From positions 1 through 7,685 of the forward strand of contig JAENJB010000046.1 in assembly GCA_016844565.1 (NCBI GenBank): a stretch of DNA of 7,685 nucleotides, read 5' to 3'. This document shows, piece after piece, positions 6,340-7,685 of the stretch. The notes beneath the pieces were generated by a model, which saw nothing but the letters and a program-made list of their open reading frames with translations, did not search any database and had not been told where the DNA came from. Position 1 is the stretch's first letter; every line of letters begins with the position of its first letter. The position numbers and the translations under genes are program-made. The stretch is from Dehalococcoidia bacterium. GTDB lineage: Bacteria; Chloroflexota; Dehalococcoidia; JAENJB01.

Positions 6340-6417
6340 CGTATACAGATATAACGAGTCGACTCCTGTTTGGATAGGCTTCCCGGGAAATCGGGCGTCA
6401 GCCCGCGTCACACCAGG

Positions 6418-7551
6418 CTACCTTGCCCCGAATAGTTTGGTGGCGAGGTCCACGCCCTTCTTGGGAGTTTCCAGGTCCAGGTTATTGGGAGGCTCCAGCA
6501 CGGTGTACGCACCGGGACGCAACTCGGCGATCTTCCACCAGTCCTCCACCACATCCGTCCTCATGCTGGAATTCTCCAGGACTTTTCCCATGACGATCTG
6601 CCCCTCTTTGGTCAGGAGCCAGTTGAGAAACACCAGGGAAGCGTTGGGATGCGGCGCATTCTTCACCACCATGACAGCATTCACGTAGATGGAGGTGCCC
6701 TCCTTCAGATTGACAATCTTCAACGGCGCTCCGGCCCTTATGGCCGCCACCGTCCGCGAGTAGGACGGGAAAAGGCCCACCGACTTCTCCCCGTGGACCA
6801 ACTGGTCGATCTGTACTCCATAGCTTGCCTGCAAGGTGATGCGCTGGGCCGCCATCTTCTTCCAGAAGTCCTCGCCCAGGATGGTCCAGGCCCCGAGGCC
6901 CGAGGCGCCCGGCCCGCTGCCCGTCCGCGGGTCGTTCATCACCATCCGGTCCCTCCACCTGGAGTCAAGCAGGTCGTTCCACGACGTAATCTCTCCCGGT
7001 CTCACCAGGTCGGTGTTGGCCAGCACCGACGGCGTAAGGCTGGTGCCAAAAGCGAATATGCTATTGGTGGAATCGTACTTGCCGGGATGGTTCTTCCACA
7101 CATTCTTCTCGGCAAGAGCGGGAAGGGTGCTGGTAACTGAATAGGCATAACCGGCATTGAGAAGGTTCAGTTGATTGGTCCAGCCACCGACGAACACATC
7201 ATCCACATAGGCCTTCGCCCTCTGCTCGTTCATGACCTTCAATTCCAGCTCTCCCGGCGAGGGCGCCCCGATGCTTTCTACCTTTATGCCATACTTGGCC
7301 ATCTCGGCCTTCAACACTTCAGCCGCCTGAACCCCCCAGGTGGAATAGAGGGTCATCGTCCCCTCTTTCCTGGCCGCCTCCAGCACCTTGTCCCACTCAC
7401 TCATCGCTGGAGCAATTGACGGCGCAGGAGCAGAAGATGCCGGTTTGGCCGCCGGCGGGGTGGCCGACGGAGAAGACGCCTTCGGAGCGCAGGCGCCCGC
7501 CACCAGCACGAATCCGAGAAGCAGGAACAGGACAAGATGCAGCTTTCTCAT
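6418..7551 (-). CDS. Extracellular solute-binding lipoprotein, iron(III)-type (first complete paralogue)
   Basis: A 377-residue lipoprotein receptor with lipobox AGAC and lipidated C21, a Ser/Pro/Ala linker (about 26-50), and a mature domain starting at EWDK (52-55). It carries the same ordered blocks as its neighbours: KEGTMTLYST (62-71), GGWTNQ (122-127), LTPSVLANTDLV (172-183), DPRTGSGPGASG (207-218), RAGAPL (272-277) and HPNASLVFLNWLLTKEGQ (301-318). One notable change is KEGTSIY (283-289), where both sister proteins have KEGTSYY; the replaced tyrosine lies where ligand contacts are plausible. TGGAGG sits 7 nt before the ATG. It follows a fourth, truncated paralogue after 90 nt and reads into 5197-6324, so all probably form one transcription unit ending in the permease. 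Substrate is unknown. Confidence 0.92.
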   Translation of the reverse strand: MRKLHLVLFLLLGFVLVAGACAPKASSPSATPPAAKPASSAPAPSIAPAMSEWDKVLEAARKEGTMTLYSTWGVQAAEVLKAEMAKYGIKVESIGAPSPGELELKVMNEQRAKAYVDDVFVGGWTNQLNLLNAGYAYSVTSTLPALAEKNVWKNHPGKYDSTNSIFAFGTSLTPSVLANTDLVRPGEITSWNDLLDSRWRDRMVMNDPRTGSGPGASGLGAWTILGEDFWKKMAAQRITLQASYGVQIDQLVHGEKSVGLFPSYSRTVAAIRAGAPLKIVNLKEGTSIYVNAVMVVKNAPHPNASLVFLNWLLTKEGQIVMGKVLENSSMRTDVVEDWWKIAELRPGAYTVLEPPNNLDLETPKKGVDLATKLFGAR

Positions 7552-7641
7552 GACCTAACCTCCACAGACCTAATAATGTGCAAACTACTCTAAAGCAGAT
7601 CCCCCATGTATACAGGAGGAAAGCCTGCGCATTCCCCTAGT

Positions 7642-7685
7642 CTACTTCCCAAACAGCTTCTTGGCGTATTCTGCACCCTTGGGGC
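7642..7685 (-). CDS. C-terminal end of a fourth binding protein paralogue (cut by window edge)
   Basis: The minus strand encodes ...PKGAEYAKKLFGK followed by TAG at 7644-7642. This matches the extreme C-termini of the three complete receptors (SKKAAEFAKNVFGK, NAKAVEFSKKIFGAR and PKKGVDLATKLFGAR) in position and sequence, and the stop is again about 90 nt before the next start. Only 14 codons are visible, so it shows a fourth tandem copy but says nothing about its integrity or ligand. Confidence 0.8.
   Translation of the reverse strand, partial: PKGAEYAKKLFGK

Noticed and set aside
6325..6411. N-terminal extension of the receptor to 6411
   Set aside because: It would bury the lipoprotein signal peptide, and the strong Shine-Dalgarno points to 6324.
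7608..7615. GTATACAG octamer shared between gaps 7552-7641 and 6325-6417 (6341-6348)
   Set aside because: Positions relative to the next start differ greatly (about 57 versus 17 nt) and an 8-mer match is expected by chance often enough.

Overview
The window reads as a GC-rich bacterial chromosome fragment. It is most likely an uncultured anaerobe, possibly Chloroflexota (Dehalococcoidia-like). That guess rests on three things: lipoprotein binding proteins with long Pro/Ala/Ser/Thr linkers, short palindromic repeats of the TCATTGCGAG...CTCGCAATGA type, and the gene mix. No rRNA, tRNA or taxonomic marker is present, so the assignment is weak.

Left part (1-1915): two overlapping plus-strand genes, a small YdeI/OmpD-associated (OmdA) domain protein (53-274) and a class I SAM methyltransferase (261-902). 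They meet, tail to tail, a minus-strand PflX-like radical SAM protein (899-1915). The two convergent genes share one CTAG as overlapping stop codons.

Middle and right part (2037-7685) is all minus strand and reads from right to left. It holds the end of one binding protein (7642-7685), three complete paralogous lipoprotein binding proteins (6418-7551, 5197-6324, 3873-4985), then a 559-residue double-domain ABC permease of the iron(III)/thiamine type (2037-3716). The binding proteins would capture a solute outside the membrane and pass it to the 12-helix permease. No ATPase gene is in the window. Because at least four receptors precede one permease, the locus is best described as an ABC importer with an amplified receptor set; the substrate is not known.

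Non-coding structure is concentrated in the gaps. A 15-bp perfect inverted repeat followed by TTTT separates the last binding protein from the permease and looks like a partial terminator or mRNA-stabilising hairpin. A 124-bp MITE-like element sits between two of the binding protein genes, and an 84-bp repeat with imperfect terminal inverted repeats sits between the permease and the radical SAM gene. Both of these otherwise unrelated elements contain the same 26-bp unit (24/26 identical). I saw no CRISPR array, RNA gene, transposase or riboswitch, and no gene-free stretch exceeds 300 bases.
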